64,000 nt of DNA, from positions 1-64,000 of the forward strand of contig SBBQ01000020.1 in assembly GCA_005239635.1 (NCBI GenBank), read 5' to 3'. The DNA is from Uliginosibacterium gangwonense (GTDB lineage Bacteria; Pseudomonadota; Gammaproteobacteria; Burkholderiales; Rhodocyclaceae). Of the stretch, positions 10,998 to 21,793 are shown piece after piece. Each line of letters begins with the position of its first letter. Position 1 is the first letter of the stretch. The notes under the pieces are model-generated. The model had not been told where the DNA came from and did no database searches. It saw only the letters and a list, made by a program, of their open reading frames with translations. A program made the translations under genes and the position numbers.

Positions 10998-12173
10998 TTA
11001 CGGTGCCAGATCAAATTCTTCTGTGCGTTTGGGTGGGTAAGTTTCCCAGCCACCACATGCGGGGCAGCGCCAATAAAACTGGCGAGCTTTAAATCCACAA
11101 TCGTGACAGCTATATCGCGCCACGCGCCGCGTATGGGTATGAATTAGATTTTTCACTAAATCTAAATCCGCACGTTTTTCTGGCGGGGTGACCATCAACT
11201 GCGCTTCTAACAATTTATCTAAGCCCAACAGAGTTTGATTGCGGCGTAGTTCATCGCGCACCAAACGATAGGCCGCTTCAGGCCCTTCGCCCTGCAAGAC
11301 CGATTGAAACACCACATCCATCAAATCTAACGAAGGATAGTGCTGCAAGTACCCTCGCAGGAGTTGATAGCCTTGTGCCTCTTGGCCCAGCTGGCGATGC
11401 GCCTCTAATAAGCGTCCTGCAACTTGGGCCAAATAATCTGGGTCCTGCTGTTCAATCCGCTTCCAAGCCTCAATTGCAGCTTGGAGCTGGCCATCAAGTT
11501 GGCACACATCACCCAACAACATGTTGGCTCGAACACATTTTCGATTAACTTGCAAAGCGAGATCCAACCATTTGCGTGCAGCAGTTGGGTTGGAGTGTGT
11601 GATTTCTGAGGCAGCTAACTCACAATAAAAATTAGCAACCTGCTTCATCCACAGATGACTGGAATGATCAGGAAGCTGCTCAGCGATACTGAGCGCCTTT
11701 TGCCAATCTTTTTCTTGCTGATAGATCTCCAGCAAAAACTGTTGTGCTTCGTCGTGCCGCTCACTTTCGCGCAACTTCAAAAACACTTCTTCTGCGCGAT
11801 CTAACAAACCTGCTTTCAAATAATCCTGGCCCAGCTCGGACAATGCTTCCAAACGCTGCTCAGGTTTAAGGTCATCACGTTCAATTAAGCTTTGATGCAC
11901 ACGAATTGCCCGATCGGCCTCACCCCGTCGGCGAAACAGTGCACCTAAGGCAAAGTGAATTTCCACAGTTTGCGGATCAACACGGGTTGCTTCAATAAAG
12001 GATTCAATTGCTTTATCAGGTTGTTCGGCAAGCAAGAAGTTCAAGCCAGCAAAATACGATCGCGGCAGTGCGCGCGACTCTTTCACCAAATGCTTAATAT
12101 CAATTCGCGCGGCGATCCATCCCAGCGCAAAAAACGCGGGAAACGCCAATAACCACCACAGTTCAAAATCCAT
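10998..12173 (-). CDS. lapB: LPS assembly protein B (TPR and rubredoxin-type metal-binding protein)
   Basis: 391 residues. The N-terminal membrane anchor (ELWWLLAFPAFFALGWIAA) is followed by cytoplasmic TPR repeats (about 40-330) and a C-terminal rubredoxin-like domain with two CxxC pairs (CHDCGF and CPACGG). In E. coli LapB (YciM) is an adaptor that delivers LpxC to FtsH and so limits lipid A synthesis. It lies 16 bases after lapA, the conserved pair, and just upstream of ugd and heptose genes. Confidence 0.93.
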   Translation of the reverse strand: MDFELWWLLAFPAFFALGWIAARIDIKHLVKESRALPRSYFAGLNFLLAEQPDKAIESFIEATRVDPQTVEIHFALGALFRRRGEADRAIRVHQSLIERDDLKPEQRLEALSELGQDYLKAGLLDRAEEVFLKLRESERHDEAQQFLLEIYQQEKDWQKALSIAEQLPDHSSHLWMKQVANFYCELAASEITHSNPTAARKWLDLALQVNRKCVRANMLLGDVCQLDGQLQAAIEAWKRIEQQDPDYLAQVAGRLLEAHRQLGQEAQGYQLLRGYLQHYPSLDLMDVVFQSVLQGEGPEAAYRLVRDELRRNQTLLGLDKLLEAQLMVTPPEKRADLDLVKNLIHTHTRRVARYSCHDCGFKARQFYWRCPACGGWETYPPKRTEEFDLAP

Positions 12174-12189
12174 GAACGCTTCGTCTGTT

Positions 12190-12540
12190 TTAGTTTTGAT
12201 CGATTAATCGTTGGCCTTCAGTCCGTGGCACATCACGGGGAACATCACCCAAGGCTGAACTCGGAAACAAACTGCGTGATTGACGCGTTGGCGCCAATGA
12301 GGGCAGCACCACTAAGCGTCGTGTACGACGCGCCAATCGCTTGGCAAAAAAGCTAAAGGTGTGCGCCGTTAGGCCCAACAAAGTGCCAATTGCAAACGCG
12401 GTGAGCAACAACACGCTCAGTGGCGCCGACCAATGCATATCAAAGAAGAAATTCAAGGTCACCACGCTACCATTCTTAATGGCCAATGCCAGTAAGAATA
12501 GAAACACCACAATGCGTATCACCCAAATGATGATGTTCAT
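12190..12540 (-). CDS. lapA: LPS assembly protein A domain protein (YciS/DUF1049)
   Basis: 116 residues with two hydrophobic segments (IIWVIRIVVFLFLLALAI and LLLTAFAIGTLLGLTAHTF) and a short basic stretch after the second. This is the LapA layout. It precedes lapB as in E. coli. Similarity is by topology and neighbourhood; the family diverges strongly in sequence. Confidence 0.85.
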   Translation of the reverse strand: MNIIIWVIRIVVFLFLLALAIKNGSVVTLNFFFDMHWSAPLSVLLLTAFAIGTLLGLTAHTFSFFAKRLARRTRRLVVLPSLAPTRQSRSLFPSSALGDVPRDVPRTEGQRLIDQN

Positions 12541-12753
12541 TTTTAATATTCGCCTTTAGGGACTCAGTCGGCTCACTCCAGCGTGAAGTTTACACTGATG
12601 CAGCGGGCCTTTGGCAGCCTCTTTTATAGTTCTAGACTGCAATTATTCGCTTTGTTCACGCGGGTGCCGACACATAGCTCATAGCATTGACCCAGCAACA
12701 GGCTAACCAACCGTTTTAAACATCTACTTTGCATCAATTCAATAAATAAAAAA

Positions 12754-12773
12754 GGCGACTGCATGCAGTCGCC
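12754..12773. terminator. Bidirectional terminator after ihfB
   Basis: A perfect 20-base palindrome built on GGCGACTGCA/TGCAGTCGCC, with A-run before and T-run after. It lies 30 bases after the ihfB stop and should end the long gyrA-to-ihfB transcription unit. The 213 bases between it and the lapA start have no gene and must hold the lapA promoter. Confidence 0.9.
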
Positions 12774-12802
12774 TTTTTCAATTCACCCTTTGGCAAAGAC
12801 TG

Positions 12803-13099
12803 TTAAACAGACTCTGATTCCAAGTGATCAACCCGTTCACGCAATTCCTTACCCGCTTTAAAGTGAGGTACGTACTTCTCAGGCACCATCACTTTATCGC
12901 CGGACTTAGGGTTGCGGCCGACACGCGGTGGACGGTAGTTCAGCGCAAAGCTGCCGAACCCACGAATCTCGACGCGACCACGCTGCACAAGTGCATCGCC
13001 CATCGCATCAAGAATCGTTTTCACCGCAAAATCGGCGTCCTTGGTCACCAGTTGTGGAAAACGCTCCGCCAGCCGGGTGATGAGTTCCGATTTCGTCAT
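12803..13099 (-). CDS. ihfB: Integration host factor beta subunit
   Basis: 98 residues of the HU/IHF DNA-bending family. [18 protein letters not shown] opens the dimerisation helices, [21 protein letters not shown] covers the beta arm with the intercalating proline region, and [14 protein letters not shown] closes it. The family N-terminus favours the ATG at 13099. A GTG at 13108 with AGGCGG six bases ahead is a real alternative. It lies 64 bases after rpsA, a conserved linkage. Confidence 0.95.
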   Translation of the reverse strand: MTKSELITRLAERFPQLVTKDADFAVKTILDAMGDALVQRGRVEIRGFGSFALNYRPPRVGRNPKSGDKVMVPEKYVPHFKAGKELRERVDHLESESV

Positions 13100-13162
13100 T
13101 ACATTCACAGCGTACCGCCTACAGTATTTAACTGACGCTACAGGTTGTTATCAACGAGCCGC

Positions 13163-14866
13163 TTATTCTTGCGGACCCGACAGCTTAGCCTTCAGCAACG
13201 CGCCCAGGTTAGTGGTGCCGCTGCTGGCGGAAGACGTGTCAGATTGCAGTTTGTGCATCGCTTCGTTCTGTTCGGCTTGATCCTTTGCCTTGATCGACAG
13301 GTTGATGCCGCGTGTCTTGCGGTCAACGTTGATGATCATGGCTTCAACGGAATCACCTTCCTTGTACAGCGTACGCAGGTCTTCAATACGCTCACGTGAA
13401 GCTTCGGAGGCACGCAGGTAACCTTCGATTTCTTCACCCAGCTGTACCACGGCGCCACGTGCATCAATGGTCTTCACAACGCCGGTTACAACACTGTTCT
13501 TGTCGTGAGTTGCAATGAAGTTAGTGAAAGGATCACCTTCCAGTTGCTTAACGCCCAGAGAAATGCGCTCGCGTTCCATGTCGATCGCCAGAACCACGGC
13601 TTCGATTTCGTCGCCCTTCTTGAACTGACGTACCAGGTCTTCACCGGTTGCCGTCCAAGACAGATCTGACAGGTGTACCAGACCATCGATACCACCCGGC
13701 AGGCCAATGAACACACCGAAATCGGTAATGGACTTGATCTGACCACGTACCTTATCGCCCTTCTTGTGTTCCTTAGCGAAATCTTCCCACGGGTTAGCCA
13801 TACATTGCTTCATACCCAGGGAGATACGACGACGGTCTTCGTCGATTTCCAGAATCATCACTTCAACTTCGTCGCCCAGTTGAACAACCTTGGTCGGGTG
13901 AATGTTCTTGTTGGTCCAATCCATTTCGGACACGTGCACCAGACCTTCGATACCCGGTTCGATTTCAACGAATGCACCGTAATCGGTGATGTTGGTTACC
14001 TTACCGAACATGCGTGTGTTCTGCGGGTAACGACGGGAGATGCCCACCCACGGATCTTCGCCCAGTTGCTTGAGGCCCAGAGAAACGCGATTCTTGTCAG
14101 CGTCAAACTTGAGAACCTTAGCTTGAACTTCATCACCCACATTGAGCACTTCGCTCGGGTGACGAACACGGCGCCATGCCAGATCGGTAATGTGCAGCAG
14201 ACCATCGATACCGCCGAGGTCAACGAATGCACCGTAATCGGTGATGTTCTTAACCACGCCCTTAACCACGGTACCTTCTTGCAGGTTTTCGAGCAGCTTA
14301 TCGCGCTCTTCGCCCATGGTCGCTTCCAGCACGGCACGACGTGACATCACCACGTTGTTGCGCTTGCGATCGAGCTTGATAACCTTGAATTCGAATTCTT
14401 TGCCTTCGTACGGGGTGGTGTCCTTGACCGGACGCACATCCACCAGTGAACCCGGCAGGAATGCGCGGATGCCAGCGGTCATCACGGTCAAACCGCCCTT
14501 GACGCGGCCAGTGATCATACCCTTGACGATTGCACCTTCGTTCAGCGCCTTTTCCAGATCCAGCCACGCAGCAATGCGCTTGGCTTTTTCACGGGACAGG
14601 CGGGTCTCGCCGTAGCCATCTTCCAGCTGTTCGATCGCGACTTGCACGAAGTCACCCGGCTTAGCTTCAACCTCACCACGATCATTGCGGAATTCGTCGG
14701 CAGAGATCAGGCTTTCGGATTTCAGACCGGCATTAACAGTCACGAAGTTTTGATCAACACGCACCACTTCGGCGGTGATCACTTCGCCCGCGCGCATTTC
14801 TTGGCGCGTTAGGCTTTCTTCAAACAGGGAAGCAAAGCTTTCTTCAAGTACGGCAGAGGTAGACAT
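13163..14866 (-). CDS. rpsA: 30S ribosomal protein S1
   Basis: 567 residues with six S1 RNA-binding repeats (for example [20 protein letters not shown] and [18 protein letters not shown]). S1 binds mRNA leaders and helps 30S initiation. Length and repeat number match proteobacterial S1. The overrepresented TTGCCAAT word is absent from the whole gene, as expected for a strongly conserved, highly expressed coding sequence. Confidence 0.98.
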   Translation of the reverse strand: MSTSAVLEESFASLFEESLTRQEMRAGEVITAEVVRVDQNFVTVNAGLKSESLISADEFRNDRGEVEAKPGDFVQVAIEQLEDGYGETRLSREKAKRIAAWLDLEKALNEGAIVKGMITGRVKGGLTVMTAGIRAFLPGSLVDVRPVKDTTPYEGKEFEFKVIKLDRKRNNVVMSRRAVLEATMGEERDKLLENLQEGTVVKGVVKNITDYGAFVDLGGIDGLLHITDLAWRRVRHPSEVLNVGDEVQAKVLKFDADKNRVSLGLKQLGEDPWVGISRRYPQNTRMFGKVTNITDYGAFVEIEPGIEGLVHVSEMDWTNKNIHPTKVVQLGDEVEVMILEIDEDRRRISLGMKQCMANPWEDFAKEHKKGDKVRGQIKSITDFGVFIGLPGGIDGLVHLSDLSWTATGEDLVRQFKKGDEIEAVVLAIDMERERISLGVKQLEGDPFTNFIATHDKNSVVTGVVKTIDARGAVVQLGEEIEGYLRASEASRERIEDLRTLYKEGDSVEAMIINVDRKTRGINLSIKAKDQAEQNEAMHKLQSDTSSASSGTTNLGALLKAKLSGPQE

Positions 14867-15041
14867 AGGATACTCATTTCGCCGTCCGTGCCAGGGCAGC
14901 AGACGGGTTCGTTAAACACCGTTACCGGGGCGGGCGCCACCGACAACACCTTGAAACAACAACATTGATACAAAAATCTGATTCGCAGACCTAGCGCCGT
15001 CGTCACGGGTTGTGGTCAATGACGACGACAACCACAGGCCA

Positions 15042-17024
15042 TTAGCACAACTTCTCGCGGACGATTGCCAATGCCCCAGATACAGCCTGTTCGACATTCA
15101 GCGTACTCGTATCGAGCAAACTAGCATCGGGCAATTGACGGAGTGGCGCAACCGATCGGCTTGCATCACGCTCGTCCCGCTCGCGGAGTTCCTGCGAAAG
15201 GGTGGTGAGATTAGCATGGATTCCCTTTCCGATCAACTGCTTGTAGCGGCGCTCGGCGCGCGCTTCGACCGAGGCGGTTAGGAAAATTTTGACAACGGCA
15301 TCCGGAAACACCACCGAGCCCATATCGCGGCCATCCGCCACCAAGCCGGGTGCCACCCGAAATGCCCGTTGGCGGTCTAACAGCGCAGCCCGAACGGCCG
15401 GCAAAGCCGCTACCAGCGAGGCGCCGCGTGACATATCTTCAACCCGAATCGCCTCCGTCGCATCGATCTCGGCGGCGTCCTCACCGGCGGGATGAACCGT
15501 AAGCCAAATTTTGCCATTGGCAAAACGCACGGGCAGCCGCTGCGCAATTGCGGCCACGCCCGCTTCATCGTCCCACGCCACACCAGCGTGGCTGGCGGCC
15601 AAAGCGGTTAAACGGTATAGCGCCCCGCTATCGAGGTAATGCATGCCCAAGTCGCCCGCAATTCGCTCCGCCACCGTGCCCTTACCTGAGGCCGACGGTC
15701 CATCAACTGCAATGACCGGAACCGCCTGCCGAACCACATTGGCAAAGCTAGCAAAGTATTCAGGGAAGGTCTTGCCCACACATTTCGGATCGTTAATACG
15801 AACCGGCACGCCGGCCAAGCTCACCAGCGAGAAGCACATAGCCATGCGGTGGTCGTCATAGGTGTCGATCGCCGCCAGTGGCGTTAAACCGCCCAAACCA
15901 CGCGTGTTATGCACTACAAGGTAATCTGCACCCTCTTCCACCGTCACGCCCAACTTGCGAAGCTCGGTTGCCATCGCAGCAATGCGGTCTGTTTCTTTAA
16001 CGCGCCAGCTTGCGATATTGCGCAGGCGACAGGGGCCATCGCAAAACACGGCGGCCACCGCCAAGGTCATGGCAGCATCCGGAATGTGGTTAAGATCAAG
16101 ATCAAACGCTTTCAAACGACCATCCGCTGGGGCGCGTGCGCTAATCCAGTTCGGACCCATCTCAATTTGCGCACCCAGCGTTTGCAAGGCATTGGCAAAC
16201 GCCACATCACCCTGAATACTGTCTTGTCCAACACCCTCAACACGCACCGGCCCGCCCGCCAACATGCCTGCGGCCAAAAAGTATGACGCAGCAGAAGCAT
16301 CACCTTCTACGTGGATTACGCCGGGGCTGCGATAACGTGCGCCAGCTGGAATATGGAAGCGTTGCCAACCTTCACGCTGCACCTCAACCCCAAATCGCGC
16401 CATCAATTTGAGCGTGATTTCAATGTAGGGCCGTGAAATCAGTTCGCCCTGCACATGAATATCTGCAGCTTGGCCGCTGAGCGGCAACGCCATTAACAGC
16501 GCGGTTAAAAATTGGCTGGACACATCACCACGCACCTCAACCGGCAAACTCAAATTCAGTTTGGCAGGTGCAATACGCAGCGGGGGGAAGCCGTCGTTAG
16601 CCAGGTAATCAATCTGCGCACCCACGCCGCGCAATGCAGACACGAGGTCACCGATGGGTCGCTCGTGCATGCGCGCAACACCTGACAAGGTGTAGTTGCC
16701 GCCGCTGAGGGCTAATGCGGCCGTAAGCGGACGAAAGGCTGTACCCGCATTACCTAAAAACAGTTCTGCTTGTTTAACTGGAAATGCGCCGCCAACACCA
16801 CGCACGTGCCATGTTGTATCGGACTCAGCACGTAATGAAACACCTAAGGCCTGCAAGGCTTCGAGCATGCGCTCAGTATCATCAGAGCGCAGCAGATCGC
16901 GCACCTCGGTCTCGCCTTCTGCAAGGGCAGCAAGCAATAACACGCGATTGGAAATACTCTTTGAGCCCGGCAACTGCACGCTACCTGCAGCGCTCATATG
17001 GGCGACTAAATCAACAAATTCCAC
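15042..17024 (-). CDS. aroA-cmk: Fused EPSP synthase and cytidylate kinase
   Basis: 660 residues with two complete enzymes in one frame. Residues 1 to about 430 are 3-phosphoshikimate 1-carboxyvinyltransferase ([59 protein letters not shown]). Residues about 435-660 are CMP kinase with the P-loop [20 protein letters not shown] and [12 protein letters not shown]. The junction near [19 protein letters not shown] has almost no linker. The order aroA, cmk, rpsA is conserved in many Gram-negatives, and the fusion is known in some betaproteobacteria. The start is a GTG at 17024 with GGAA eight bases upstream. Confidence 0.96.
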   Translation of the reverse strand: MEFVDLVAHMSAAGSVQLPGSKSISNRVLLLAALAEGETEVRDLLRSDDTERMLEALQALGVSLRAESDTTWHVRGVGGAFPVKQAELFLGNAGTAFRPLTAALALSGGNYTLSGVARMHERPIGDLVSALRGVGAQIDYLANDGFPPLRIAPAKLNLSLPVEVRGDVSSQFLTALLMALPLSGQAADIHVQGELISRPYIEITLKLMARFGVEVQREGWQRFHIPAGARYRSPGVIHVEGDASAASYFLAAGMLAGGPVRVEGVGQDSIQGDVAFANALQTLGAQIEMGPNWISARAPADGRLKAFDLDLNHIPDAAMTLAVAAVFCDGPCRLRNIASWRVKETDRIAAMATELRKLGVTVEEGADYLVVHNTRGLGGLTPLAAIDTYDDHRMAMCFSLVSLAGVPVRINDPKCVGKTFPEYFASFANVVRQAVPVIAVDGPSASGKGTVAERIAGDLGMHYLDSGALYRLTALAASHAGVAWDDEAGVAAIAQRLPVRFANGKIWLTVHPAGEDAAEIDATEAIRVEDMSRGASLVAALPAVRAALLDRQRAFRVAPGLVADGRDMGSVVFPDAVVKIFLTASVEARAERRYKQLIGKGIHANLTTLSQELRERDERDASRSVAPLRQLPDASLLDTSTLNVEQAVSGALAIVREKLC

Positions 17025-17150
17025 GTCTTAAATTCCACGTATCAGTTTTTACAGTTCGACCTGACCAAGCGCGATCTTCTGAAGCGCGAGGTGATCAATG
17101 CATTTCACTTAGCGCAGCGCTTCCCAAGCTTTTTACAGCGTCATGTTGGG

Positions 17151-18083
17151 TCACAATTTCTGGGTAATTTTTGCTTGCTGTTCGGCCCACGCCAAACGCG
17201 CTGTACGCGAGCGCTCAAAATAGGCGTGCAATGCATCGCCGTCGCCCTGCTCTATGAGTGCGCGCAAGATACGCAGATCGGCCTCATAGCAATCCAATTC
17301 TGCCAAAAGCGCAGTGCGATTTGCCAATACGATATCGCGCCACATTTCTGGATGACTCGCTGCGATCCGTGTGAAATCACGGAAACCACCAGCCGCCAAA
17401 TCAAAATATTGTTGTGCATCCGGTCGCTGCGCGAGTTCATGCACGAGCGCAAAAGACAATAGATGCGGCAAATGGCTAACACCCGCCAGCACCCGATCAT
17501 GCTGCTCCGGACTCATGTTAAAGACGCGTGCGCCACATACCTCCCAAGCTGTGCGAACACACTGCACAGCGGCTTCATGTGTTTGTGGCAAGGGGGTGAG
17601 CACCACACAGCGCTGTTCATACAAATCTGCTCGTGCTGCACTTGCACCGCTTTTTTCTGCGCCCGCCACAGGGTGTCCAGGCACAAAATTAGCCATCGCT
17701 GCGCCGAGATTGGCAAAAGCAGCAGACACCACATCCGCCTTAGTACTTCCTGCATCGGTTACCACGGTTTGTGCGCCCAACAGCGGCGCCATACGTTGCA
17801 TCACCGCAGTCATTTGCCCAACCGGCATGGCCAACATCACGAGGCTTGCGTCAGCCAGCGCTTCAGCCCAGTCTGTACTTGCGCGGTCAATCACGCCAAG
17901 CTGAACAGCTTGCTGTAATGACACTTCACTACGACCTAAACCCACCACTTCACGCACGACACCAGCACGTTTAAGTGCAAGCGCAAATGAGCCGCCAATC
18001 AGCCCTGCCCCAACCACAACCAATTTACTGAGCACAAAAGAGTTGCGCCCATCTTTAGCAATGTTATGCCCCGCTTGGCTCAT
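17151..18083 (-). CDS. tyrA: Prephenate dehydrogenase family protein
   Basis: 310 residues. It oxidatively decarboxylates prephenate (or arogenate) toward tyrosine. The NAD(P) motif is [19 protein letters not shown], followed by [20 protein letters not shown] and [14 protein letters not shown], the family's substrate-site segments. The ATG overlaps the hisC stop (ATGA), so translation is coupled. Substrate preference between prephenate and arogenate cannot be read here. Confidence 0.93.
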   Translation of the reverse strand: MSQAGHNIAKDGRNSFVLSKLVVVGAGLIGGSFALALKRAGVVREVVGLGRSEVSLQQAVQLGVIDRASTDWAEALADASLVMLAMPVGQMTAVMQRMAPLLGAQTVVTDAGSTKADVVSAAFANLGAAMANFVPGHPVAGAEKSGASAARADLYEQRCVVLTPLPQTHEAAVQCVRTAWEVCGARVFNMSPEQHDRVLAGVSHLPHLLSFALVHELAQRPDAQQYFDLAAGGFRDFTRIAASHPEMWRDIVLANRTALLAELDCYEADLRILRALIEQGDGDALHAYFERSRTARLAWAEQQAKITQKL

Positions 18084-19246
18084 AACGCTGAACCCGCCTT
18101 GACAGCGTTTAGCACGTTGGTGAGTGCCTCAAGAAAATGCTGATTTTCGGTTGCACTGCCAATCGACACGCGCAGCCACGTAGGCATGCCATAGCCGCCA
18201 ATTGGGCGAACAATCACGCCCTGCTTAAGCAACGCTTGGTTGATCGCCGCAGCATCGCCCACTTCCACCGCGATGAAATTGCCGCAAGATGGAATCCACT
18301 TTAAACCGAGTGATTTAAAGCCAGCCTCAAGTTGCTGCATGCCAGCTTGATTAAGCGCGTATGAGCGCTGCAAAAACTCGTCGTCACTCAATGCTGCACT
18401 GGCGGCAGAAAGCGCCACGCTGGACACATTAAATGGCTGACGAATTCGATTCATTAAATCAGCCACAGCCGGGCTGGTTAAACCAAAGCCAACACGCAGC
18501 CCAGCTAGGCCATATACCTTTGAGAAGGTGCGGCAAATGAGTAGATTGGCAAATTCGTTCAGCCACGCCACGCTGTCGTAACGTTTAGCCACTGGAAGGT
18601 ATTCGTTGTATGCCTCGTCTAGCACCACCAACACATTTTGCGGCACCTTGCGCAAAAACGCGTACAGACGATCGCCGCCAACAAACGTACCCGTCGGGTT
18701 GTTTGGATTGGCAATAAACACAATGCGTGTATCTGGTGTTATGGCAGCCAGCATCGCATCAAGGTCATGACCATATTCAGTCGCTGGCACCGCAATGCCG
18801 CGCGCACCACAAGCCTGCGTTGCCAATGGGTACACCGCAAATGCGTACTGTGCATACACTGCGCTGGTTCCTGGCCCTAGCAAGCTACGCGCGGCAATTT
18901 CGAGTACGTCATTGGAACCATTACCCAACACAATTTGGTTCATGCCCACACCAAAACGCTGATGCAAAGCATGTTTCAGATCAAAGCCATTTCCGTCCGG
19001 ATATCGTGCAATTTCTTGCATTGCTTGTAATGCCGCCGCGTGCGCACGCGGACTCATACCCAGCGGATTCTCATTAGAAGCGAGTTTGACGATGTTCGCT
19101 TCGTCCAATTGCATTTCGCGCGCGAGCTCAGACACCGGCTTACCCGGCTGGTAGGGAGAAATAGCCCGCACATGGGCCGGCGCTTGATCAAATACAGTCA
19201 CAGCAACACTCACAGCAAATTTTGATACGGAGAATGGTGCGAACAC
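18080..19246 (-). CDS. hisC: Histidinol-phosphate/aromatic aminotransferase
   Basis: 388 residues of the class I PLP aminotransferase family. [20 protein letters not shown] and [13 protein letters not shown] lie in the N-terminal half, and the PLP-lysine is in [18 protein letters not shown]. Its place between pheA and tyrA suggests that it mainly transaminates aromatic keto acids or prephenate. The N-terminus is uncertain: the listed GTG gives about 12 more residues than usual, and GTG codons at 19213 and 19201 are alternatives. Confidence 0.92.
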   Translation of the reverse strand: MFAPFSVSKFAVSVAVTVFDQAPAHVRAISPYQPGKPVSELAREMQLDEANIVKLASNENPLGMSPRAHAAALQAMQEIARYPDGNGFDLKHALHQRFGVGMNQIVLGNGSNDVLEIAARSLLGPGTSAVYAQYAFAVYPLATQACGARGIAVPATEYGHDLDAMLAAITPDTRIVFIANPNNPTGTFVGGDRLYAFLRKVPQNVLVVLDEAYNEYLPVAKRYDSVAWLNEFANLLICRTFSKVYGLAGLRVGFGLTSPAVADLMNRIRQPFNVSSVALSAASAALSDDEFLQRSYALNQAGMQQLEAGFKSLGLKWIPSCGNFIAVEVGDAAAINQALLKQGVIVRPIGGYGMPTWLRVSIGSATENQHFLEALTNVLNAVKAGSAL

Positions 19247-19346
19247 GGCTTAGCACTGCCGAGTTGCACAACTTAGTGCCTCGCCTCATACAGCCTTTAC
19301 AAACAGCAGAGACCACAACAGGGCCGGCACAGCCAAAATCGCCCGC

Positions 19347-20474
19347 TTAAATCGCTTTAGGATACGACCCCAAAACCTTAAGAAAGCCTGCGCGTTCACG
19401 CAGCCCATCTAGCGCACGCGCAACATGCGGGTCTTGAGCATGTCCATCCATATCAACGTAGAACACGTATTCCCACAAGCCTGCGCCAGATGGACGTGAT
19501 TCAAAGCGACTCATTGACACCCCTTCTTTTGACAGAGGCTCGATCAGGTAATACAGCGCACCCGGTCGATTTGGCAATGAGCACACGATGCTGGTTTTGT
19601 CTTGACCAGACGGGCCCGCATCATGCGTACCCAACACCAAAAAGCGGGTGGTGTTGTTCGGCGCGTCTTCAATATTCGGCGCAAGAATGTTAAGGCCGTA
19701 CAGATTGGCCGCAACCTCACCTGCGATTGCAGCAGCATCTGCTTCATCCTCCACACGACGCGCCGCTTCGGCGTTGCTCGAGATCGCGTGACGTGAGGCA
19801 TGTGGTAGGTGCGCATTGAGCCATTCATGACACTGGGCCAATGACTGTGCATGCGAATACACGCGCTTAATAGCAGCCAAATCTGTTGCTTTGCTCATCA
19901 AGTTTTGATGAATACGCAACGACACCTCACCGCACACCCGCAGCGGCGTATCGAGCAACAAATCAAGAGAACGACCTACAGCGCCTTCGGTCGAATTTTC
20001 AACCGGTATGACGCAATAGTCAGCATGACCAGCTGAAACAGCACGAAAGGTGTCATCAATGCTCGCGCAAGTTTCAAAGTCGGGCGCATCGCCAAAATGT
20101 TTGCGTGCAGCCGCTTCTGTAAAGGTACCCGCAGGGCCAAGGTAGGCAATGCGTAGCGGTTGCTCCAGCGCTAGGCACGCCGACATAACTTCACGGAAAA
20201 TGCGCTGAACGGCATCGCCCGAGAGCGGCCCCGGGTTGTCGTCTGCCACGCGGCGTAACACCTGTGCTTCGCGCTCTGGACGATAAATATTGCCGTGTTT
20301 GATATGGCCAACGCGTTGCGCGTATCGCGCGCGTTCGCTCAGGAGTGACAACATTTGGTTGTCGATGTTGTCGATTTTGTCGCGCAGTTGCTTGAGTTCG
20401 GCCAGCTGCTCAGGTCTATCCCCGGCTGCGCCGTTTGATTCATCAGTCGTTCGATTCAATGGGCCTTCGCTCAT
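19347..20474 (-). CDS. pheA: Chorismate mutase/prephenate dehydratase (P-protein)
   Basis: 375 residues in three parts: AroQ chorismate mutase (LKQLRDKIDNIDNQMLSLLS, about 27-110), prephenate dehydratase (AYLGPAGTFTEAAARKHFG onward) and a C-terminal ACT domain with the phenylalanine-binding ESRP motif (SMSRFESRP). It commits chorismate to phenylalanine and should be feedback-inhibited by phenylalanine. Its ATG overlaps the serA stop by four bases. Confidence 0.96.
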   Translation of the reverse strand: MSEGPLNRTTDESNGAAGDRPEQLAELKQLRDKIDNIDNQMLSLLSERARYAQRVGHIKHGNIYRPEREAQVLRRVADDNPGPLSGDAVQRIFREVMSACLALEQPLRIAYLGPAGTFTEAAARKHFGDAPDFETCASIDDTFRAVSAGHADYCVIPVENSTEGAVGRSLDLLLDTPLRVCGEVSLRIHQNLMSKATDLAAIKRVYSHAQSLAQCHEWLNAHLPHASRHAISSNAEAARRVEDEADAAAIAGEVAANLYGLNILAPNIEDAPNNTTRFLVLGTHDAGPSGQDKTSIVCSLPNRPGALYYLIEPLSKEGVSMSRFESRPSGAGLWEYVFYVDMDGHAQDPHVARALDGLRERAGFLKVLGSYPKAI

Positions 20475-21673
20475 GTCACAGCAGATTCCAGCGGTTGCAA
20501 GGGTAGGTATCGCACGGATAACACACCTTCAATTTTTGCCAATTGCGCGACCACATCGTCTGTCACCGGAGAGTCCACATCCACCAGCGTGTAGGCCATG
20601 TCGCCACGCGATTTGTTCAACATATTGTGAATATTCAAGCCCGCCTGCCCCAAGGTTGCAGACATCTGTCCCACCATATTCGGCACATTGGCATTGGCAA
20701 TGGCCAAACGGTAAGCCGATTCACGCGGCATGTCAGCCTGCGGAAAATTCACTGCATTGCGCACCGTGCCGTGTTCCAGAAAGTCACGCAACTGGTCGGC
20801 CACCATCACGGCACAATTATCTTCTGCTTCACGTGTTGACGCACCTAGATGCGGCAACGCCACTACACCCGGCTTGCCGTGCAACGGTGGCGACGGAAAA
20901 TCGCTCACATAGGCACGCACTTTACCGTTCTCCAATGCAGCACTGACCGCCGCTTCGTCCACCACGGCATCACGCGCAAAATTCAACAACACCAGGCCCG
21001 CTTTTGCTTGCTCTAAGCCGCTCGTGCCAATGAGTCCTCGCGTCGCCGGCAATAAGGGAACATGCACACTCACAAAATCGCACACCCGTAGCAATTCGTT
21101 AACCGAACTTGCTTTGCGCACTTGTGACGGCAAACTCCATGCAGCATCAACCGTAATTTCCGGGTCAAAGCCGTAGACGTCCATGCCGAGGCGGATCGCC
21201 GCATCTGCCACCAAGCAACCAATTTTACCCAGCCCAATGACGCCGAGCGTTTGGCCGGCGAGTTCGCTGCCTGCAAAATTTTTCTTACCGTCTTCCACGC
21301 GTTTATCAAGATCGGCCGCCGACATATCCAGCCCATCAACAAAGCGCAGTGCCGGCGCAATATTACGTGCGGCCAACAACATACCCGTGAGCACCAACTC
21401 TTTTACCGCATTGGCATTTGCGCCCGGTGCATTAAACACAGGCACACCGCGCGCACTCATGTCTTTAACCGGAATGTTGTTTGTACCGGCACCGGCACGG
21501 CCAATGGCTTTTACAGAGTGAGGAATGGGCACGCTGTGAAGGTCTGCAGAGCGCAACAGAATGGCATCCGGTTGATCGAGTGTCTTGCCGGTGTTGTAGC
21601 GTTCCGCAGGTAATCTGCGCAAACCCACTTCAGCAATTTGATTCATGATCAAGATTTGATACGGCGCTGCCAT
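20471..21673 (-). CDS. serA: D-3-phosphoglycerate dehydrogenase with ACT domain
   Basis: 400 residues. It oxidises 3-phosphoglycerate in the first step of serine synthesis. The NAD-binding motif is LGVIGLGKIGCLVADAAIRLG. The substrate-site loop is GRAGAGTNNIP. A C-terminal ACT-like domain (about 325-390) could bind serine. It lies between serC and pheA, so serine and aromatic synthesis share a transcript. Confidence 0.94.
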   Translation of the reverse strand: MAAPYQILIMNQIAEVGLRRLPAERYNTGKTLDQPDAILLRSADLHSVPIPHSVKAIGRAGAGTNNIPVKDMSARGVPVFNAPGANANAVKELVLTGMLLAARNIAPALRFVDGLDMSAADLDKRVEDGKKNFAGSELAGQTLGVIGLGKIGCLVADAAIRLGMDVYGFDPEITVDAAWSLPSQVRKASSVNELLRVCDFVSVHVPLLPATRGLIGTSGLEQAKAGLVLLNFARDAVVDEAAVSAALENGKVRAYVSDFPSPPLHGKPGVVALPHLGASTREAEDNCAVMVADQLRDFLEHGTVRNAVNFPQADMPRESAYRLAIANANVPNMVGQMSATLGQAGLNIHNMLNKSRGDMAYTLVDVDSPVTDDVVAQLAKIEGVLSVRYLPLQPLESAVT

Positions 21674-21793
21674 GCTGTCTCCATTTCGTTGGATTCACAA
21701 CTGCACTGTTCAGAACTGCCTTGCTCACTCGAACCACGCTACGTCTGCAACACCCTCACACAGCTTATTTGCCAATCCCTTGGCGACTCGACC

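Noticed and set aside
13673-14344. A 223-codon rightward open frame opposite rpsA
   Set aside because: It arises from the repeated S1 domains on the other strand; rpsA is certain.
20290-20946. A 218-codon rightward frame opposite the pheA/serA junction
   Set aside because: It spans two clear genes on the other strand and has Pro/His/Ser-rich shadow composition.
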